The position numbers were made by a program, and so were the translations under genes. A stretch of 64,000 nucleotides of DNA, taken from contig NW_019773592.1 in NCBI RefSeq assembly GCF_001039355.2, forward strand, positions 450,457-514,456. Direction: 5' to 3'. Below the pieces are notes generated by a model, which saw only the letters and a list, made by a program, of their open reading frames with translations, was not told where the DNA came from and searched no databases. This document shows, in pieces, positions 61,420 to 64,000 of this stretch (the stretch's first letter is position 1; each line of letters starts with the position of its first letter). The DNA is from Lingula anatina (Eukaryota > Brachiopoda > Lingulata > Lingulida > Lingulidae).

Positions 61420-63021
61420 CAGGGTTACCACTTAATATGGAATATTTTTTTTTTTGGTGAGTAAATTTCCTAGAAAATATTTAATTTCTCTATAACTAGT
61501 TTAAATCCAAAGCTGAGGTATCACTCCATGGTGTTACCTAATTACCACACAACTCTCGAAACAATTGATGTATGCAGTTGTATGATCTGTGGTCAAAAAT
61601 GTGAGGGGTGGTCTTTTCGGCAATAATTGCCCTTGTATAAAAACGCATGGGTTTGGTCAATCTTTGGAGTGTGTTTAGAGAAGCAACAAAGGGATCGCTC
61701 TGAAACTTGACAGGTACCTTAGTGAAGATATGGTTCGACAGCTAAGCAACTCAGCTTACTATGTGATTCTTGCTCTCAGAGAAAATGGCCAGAAACGGAC
61801 AGCCATTGCAAGGTAATTCAACATATATCAGGAACCATTTGTTAAGTCCTCCAAAGAAATACTGCAACAGGGGCACCTACTCCAATACCTCGACCAGGGT
61901 GTCCGCGTTTCACACCAAGAAGACAGGATCGCCTTCTCCTTAGAGGACGCCGCACTGGTCGTACAGAGACAACCAGTGTCCTCAGAAAAGAGTGGCAGAA
62001 TGTCATTCAAACGCCCGTTTCAAGGTCCCTCGTGAACAAGAGATTACTGCAAGCCGGTTGTTTTGCACAAAGGCCAGTAGGGAAACCACCGTTAACAGCA
62101 GGTCATATACAGCGACGCCTGCAATGGGCTGGGGACCACGTGCGTTTGCAGCCAAAACACTGGAATCAGGTCGTTTTCAGTGATGAGGCCAGATATGGAT
62201 TTTTTAGGGTTGATGGTCGAATCCGTGTCCACCGACGTGTACGAGGGGCATAAAACGACGATTGTGTACTGCCTAGGGTGCAAGCAGGGGATGGTAACGT
62301 CTCTGTTTGGGGAGCATTTCATGTCGGTGCCCAGAACCAGTTGGTTTTTCTAGGAGGCAACCTCATCCAGGATTCCTACAGAGACATTCTACAGCAAACA
62401 ATGCTTCGATTGGTAAGAGTCATCTTCAGGAACAACTTTGTGTAACAAGACGAATGCGCAACCCCACATCGAGGCCGCAGAATCACTGTTTTTCTTCAAA
62501 ACCAATGGGTTCAGAAACTGCCCTGGCCTGCAATCTCCCCAGATATGAAAGCAATTGAAAATCTGTGGGCGGAAGTAACTCACAGAATTAATAGCTATGG
62601 TCACCGGCCGGTAAGTAGTGATGAACTGCGACAGGCAAATATCACTGCGTTGAATGATATCCCCACCCAAACTCATGTAGGATGAGGGCGCTGCAAGCGG
62701 CTGCTGGAGGTCATACCCGCAATTACTGACTTTTCATGATTTACTGTAGTGAGTTCTTTGACTGTGTAACATATCACTGTCCGGAGGCTATCATTTTCTT
62801 TAATATCTTAGCTTAAAGTTAATACTGACATCAAACTGTTGATATGGTTTTCAGGGGGTGTTCCTTTCTTTTGAATGGCATCTTATATCAGTTTTGTCAT
62901 CATTGACCAAAATATCTCACAAAAGAAGACTGGATGTTTTTAATGACTCAAGCCAAAAAAATTTAATCAGCACTCAAAAATAACAATGATAAAAAATATT
63001 CCATATTAAGTAGCAACCCTG
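61420..63021 (+). mobile_element. Tc1/mariner element T3, complete ends, dead transposase
   Basis: TIRs CAGGGTTACCACTTAATATG and, inverted, CAGGGTTGCTACTTAATATG are flanked by TA on both sides. The plus strand retains Tc1-type transposase stretches: WAGDHVRLQPKHWNQVVFSD, EARYGFFRVDGRIRVHRR, VWGAFHVGAQNQLVFLGG, SPDMKAIENLWAEVTHRI. They sit in different frames with several stops. TIRs resemble those of T1 and T2, so one Tc1 lineage invaded repeatedly. Confidence 0.9.
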
Positions 63022-63246
63022 TAAGCTGACAGAATTAATACATGTTTGTTTTCTCACATGTTCTGTAGAATTACAATGTATTAGTGCAAACAGTACGGAT
63101 TTATCATGATTTGGGTGTCACTTTTTGCACGCATACAATTTCACCCATATCGCTAGAAACGTTAACCCCACCTGACGCGGATTCTCGTACGTTTTCTAGT
63201 TTCACATCTCATATGTCTTATCTCTGATAATCTCCATTCAAATGTT

Positions 63247-63304
63247 ACATATTATATTATATTATATTATATTATATTATATTATATTATATTATATTAT
63301 ATTG
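63247..63304. repeat. (ATATT)n pentanucleotide microsatellite
   Basis: About eleven perfect ATATT/TATTA units. Confidence 0.95.
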
Positions 63305-63339
63305 CTTTTGATATGGAGATTTGCATTATTGTAAGTTGC

Positions 63340-64000
63340 AGTAAATACGGCCTTTTTAACACATTTAGAGACATGTTTTGCATCCGCTAAATGCAGAGGC
63401 AGCAGAGTTGACATTTATTACAGGTCAATTTATTTCATATTTTTATATGTAAGAAGTAAAAACAAATCCCGCTTAAATAACATAATTTATTCAGTGTTAT
63501 TGTGTCATCATTTCTGTACCTAATTCTTCAGTCAAGCATTGCAGAAATTACACTTATGATTTTGATTAATAAACATATACATATAGGTCTCCATATTTAA
63601 GTGTTAGAGAGTGACACACCTCAAACGTGACAACCATATCTACTTCTAGTTACATACGGGGGCAGTAGCGAGTGTGACCTCTTCTTGCTGCTACCAGGGT
63701 TCTTTTGTACATGTAGCACCCCACCCCTTCTGATTGGTTCCTCAGAGATTGTTCTGGAATTGGAGTTGGCGAGTAATTGTTGACCATAGTTTCTCTATAG
63801 TGAGAATATTTTCATAAATTGTTATTTAAAAAACATTTGGGAATAACACTGAGCGGGTGTTTCGATGCAGTTGATATCATAATTTCCGCTGGGTAAAATT
63901 GATACAGAGAAGTAACGATGTTTGTGAGTAGCGGTGCGGCGACATTATAGGTGACATTCACTCAAACTATGCCAAAATACAGAGACGATATGAAAATATA
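63340..64000. repeat. Duplicated block, copy B, running off the window end
   Basis: Same order and orientation as 59235-59875. Because copy A sits about 135 bases from the 3' end of the VDE-like gene, a second VDE-like copy is expected shortly after 64000 on the minus strand. The rest of 60912-61419 and 63022-63246 holds nothing recognised. Confidence 0.9.

Overview
The window is AT-rich animal nuclear DNA. Its genes have many short exons with GT-AG introns and phase-consistent junctions, and the intergenic DNA is crowded with transposons, foldback MITEs and microsatellites. Gene content (RECK, DEG/ENaC channels, a cytosolic-type sulfotransferase, a LamG-like protein) points to an invertebrate bilaterian, probably marine. 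The phylum cannot be fixed from this window. The assembly has two single-N joins (2616 and 43148) and one run of Ns (18011-18306). Two of these appear to mark assembly faults rather than biology.

Layout. 1-9748: no coding exon recognised; it begins with two near-identical ~2.5 kb copies on either side of an N (probably both haplotypes kept in tandem), then several MITEs. 9749-19305 (+): sixteen exons of RECK, ending in its GPI-type tail; the N-terminal exons lie upstream of the window. 19306-22290: probable long RECK 3' UTR. 22291-26863: MITE-rich spacer with a candidate first exon for the next gene. 26864-38120 (+): a DEG/ENaC channel gene. Its second recognised intron holds a 5'-truncated LINE with a restriction-like endonuclease, itself split by a young Ty3/gypsy-type LTR element whose two LTRs are identical. 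42277-47898 (+): a tandem DEG/ENaC paralogue with the same exon lengths, but with exon 2 missing at the N join. 51218-53851 (+): a five-exon sulfotransferase. 56974-58979 (-): a five-exon gene assembled here by hand from splice sites and reading phase, encoding a LamG-like jellyroll protein. 60012-60911 (-): an uninterrupted ORF for a secreted protein with the architecture of violaxanthin de-epoxidase (Cys-rich region plus VDE-type lipocalin domain), unexpected in an animal. 61420-63021: a dead Tc1/mariner element with clear ends. 63340-64000: a duplicate of the DNA just downstream of the VDE-like gene, which predicts a second copy just past the window.

The genes do not form one pathway. The two channel genes are a local tandem duplication. 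The VDE-like gene may also be part of a tandem array. Much of the rest is a record of repeated MITE, Tc1, LINE and LTR insertion. The most notable items are the animal VDE-like gene, the hidden LamG-like gene, the LTR-in-LINE nest beside a splice donor, and a recurrent foldback family carrying GATCGATC.
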